This document shows, piece by piece, positions 62,723-64,000 of a stretch of 64,000 bases of DNA; position 1 is the stretch's first letter, and the number at the start of each line of letters is the position of its first letter. The notes under the pieces were generated by a model. It was not told where the DNA came from. It did not search any database and saw only the letters and a program-made list of their open reading frames with translations. The position numbers and the translations under genes are program-made. Source of the DNA: Bacteroidales bacterium. Lineage in GTDB: Bacteria; Bacteroidota; Bacteroidia; Bacteroidales; UBA10428. Where the stretch lies: contig JAFGEO010000101.1 of assembly GCA_016931575.1 (NCBI GenBank), positions 1-64,000 of the forward strand, read 5' to 3'.

Positions 62723-64000
62723 ATGCCCACCAAACCAACCGCTAAATCCTGCTTCAGCCTGTGGTATGCTTTCATGCGATCTACGCTGATATTCATGGCT
62801 TTGCATCTTCAGTTTGCTGCATTTGCGCAGACCTACTACTTTGATACCTACGGACCTGTTGAGGGCTTGTCCTCAAAAATCTATTGCCTCCTGCAGGATA
62901 AGTACCACAACCTGTGGATGGGTACCCCGAATGGTGTTGCCCGTTTCGATGGAAACAGTTTCCTTGAATTCAATAATAACCATGGAATGGCCTCCCAGGG
63001 AGTGAAGTGTATGATGATGGACAGTCAGCAAAACATCTGGTTTGGCCACTGGGGTGGGGGAATTTCAATCTATAACTATAAATCTTTCCAGACTTTCGAC
63101 TTACTGGATACAGATATCGACGGCGATGTGACCTCTATCTTCGAAGACTTCAGGCATCGCATCTGGGTAACAACCAGTAAGTCGGGAGCTTTTCTGATCA
63201 CAAATCCTTTCAGGAAAAAAGGAAGAAGCTTTAGGCAATTCCTGGGCAAGCAGGGTTTAAGTGACATGGTTTTCGACTACTGCATGACCGCTAAGGATTC
63301 AGTATACCTGATTACCGAACTGGGGGTCAGAAAGTTTATTGAGGATGTGAATAATCCGGAAGACTCTCACTTTAAAGTTTTCTACCCAAAGGGATTCGCA
63401 GAATTCTTCAACATCATTACCATGTTCGAGGACAAGCGGCAGGATCTATGGTTCGGGACCCATAATGGAGGCTTATACAAGTATGACCATACCCGGGATA
63501 CCGTTTATATTTACGACACCCGCAGCGGACTTTCCTCCGATATGATAACGGCCATTACCCAGGACAGCAGGGGCAACCTGTGGATAGGCTCATGGGGCAA
63601 CGGAGTCTGCCGCTACGATGGTGAAAATTTTAAAGTGTTCAACCATACTAACGGCCTGGATGCTAAAGATATCTCCGATATCATTGAGGACGTGGAGGGT
63701 AACATCCTGATAGCTTCCCATAACAAGGGACTCGCGATCTACAAGGGAGACCTGATTGAAAATTACGGTCTCCAGGATGGACTAAAAGATCTTGAGGTAT
63801 ATGCCATCCTGAAAGATTATGATGGTGATTTCTGGATCGGAACCGATTCAGGTGTCAGTATTTTGCCGGCTGATCAGACAGCGCGCATAAAGGATACTGC
63901 ATTCCAGAATAAAAAAAATGATCTCACAGAAAATTCCAAAAATATCAAAGTCCGGTTTCTGAAAATGGATGCCAACCATACTATCTGGATCGGAACACTT
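62723..64000 (+). CDS. Two-component regulator propeller protein, C-terminal part missing
   Basis: About 426 N-terminal residues are visible, running off the right edge. The signal/anchor region (LIFMALHLQFAAFA) is followed by Reg_prop repeats: KIYCLLQDKYHNLWMGTPNG, MMMDSQQNIWFGHWGGG, ITQDSRGNLWIGSWGNGV and IIEDVEGNILIASHNKG. These make a beta-propeller that senses extracellular or periplasmic ligands, usually glycans, in Bacteroidota. The rest likely holds a Y_Y_Y domain, membrane helix and a kinase or regulator part beyond the window. It may be co-transcribed with the caspase-like gene. Confidence 0.88.
   Translation, partial: MPTKPTAKSCFSLWYAFMRSTLIFMALHLQFAAFAQTYYFDTYGPVEGLSSKIYCLLQDKYHNLWMGTPNGVARFDGNSFLEFNNNHGMASQGVKCMMMDSQQNIWFGHWGGGISIYNYKSFQTFDLLDTDIDGDVTSIFEDFRHRIWVTTSKSGAFLITNPFRKKGRSFRQFLGKQGLSDMVFDYCMTAKDSVYLITELGVRKFIEDVNNPEDSHFKVFYPKGFAEFFNIITMFEDKRQDLWFGTHNGGLYKYDHTRDTVYIYDTRSGLSSDMITAITQDSRGNLWIGSWGNGVCRYDGENFKVFNHTNGLDAKDISDIIEDVEGNILIASHNKGLAIYKGDLIENYGLQDGLKDLEVYAILKDYDGDFWIGTDSGVSILPADQTARIKDTAFQNKKNDLTENSKNIKVRFLKMDANHTIWIGTL

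Noticed and set aside
1-64000. CRISPR array, prophage, integrase or insertion sequence
   Set aside because: No evenly spaced direct repeats, transposase or phage structural genes were seen on either strand.

Overview
The window looks like a chromosomal segment of a Bacteroidota bacterium, most likely of the Bacteroidales/Marinilabiliales kind. The evidence is direct. Many genes are preceded by the Bacteroidota -7 box TAnnTTTG and lack Shine-Dalgarno sequences. There is a giant secreted protein with a type IX secretion (T9SS) C-terminal sorting domain. There are many outer-membrane beta-barrels with signal peptides, and a LytTR regulator with membrane helices. A flavodiiron oxygen/NO reductase suggests a low-oxygen lifestyle. 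No rRNA, tRNA, CRISPR array, prophage or insertion sequence was seen. A short broken antitoxin-like fragment is the only decayed gene found.

Layout. 1-3.2 kb: a minus-strand envelope-glycoconjugate operon (GT2 glycosyltransferase, methyltransferase, FrhB-like iron-sulfur protein, LPG-synthase/flippase-like membrane protein cut by the left edge). 3.4-13.2 kb: housekeeping genes, with a large membrane protein and NUDIX hydrolase divergent from pyrE; then an SRPBCC protein, birA, the rsfS-ftsH run, a DUF2007-like gene and cdsA, a small Cys-rich secreted protein and a flavodiiron protein. 13.5-29.8 kb: six minus-strand genes that form the most unusual region. They are a transporter-like/HEAT/cyclic-nucleotide-fold membrane protein, a three-module TIR/DUF4062-like protein, a membrane-anchored STAND ATPase with WD40 repeats, a TPR-beta-barrel outer-membrane protein, a lipoprotein and the 2037-residue T9SS protein. 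The first three are tightly packed, and a new promoter precedes the surface genes.

30-45 kb: a queuosine-precursor transporter, the shikimate-pathway genes aroK, aroC and aroA, topoisomerase IV (parE, parC), a candidate short RNA, lysS, a thioredoxin-like gene, lipA, lipB and recJ. The chorismate synthase is strikingly divergent: the first conserved histidine is replaced by Tyr, the RSSARE motif is lost, and there is an insertion of about 65 residues. 45-55 kb: a HIT protein, a GH31 plus six-hairpin glycosidase pair, several outer-membrane beta-barrels (one with a helix-hairpin-helix domain) and the antitoxin remnant. 55-64 kb: purE divergent from hpt, adk, obgE and a PAP2 phosphatase; then LytTR, an acyl-ACP thioesterase, a beta-propeller protein, a secreted caspase-like protease and the start of a two-component propeller sensor cut by the right edge.

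Gene function is read from visible motifs and remembered family features; no database search was possible. The best candidate for an undescribed system is the 19.7-29.8 kb STAND/TIR-like/HEAT signalling set with its surface partners. The divergent AroC and the 39.0 kb short RNA are the next most interesting.
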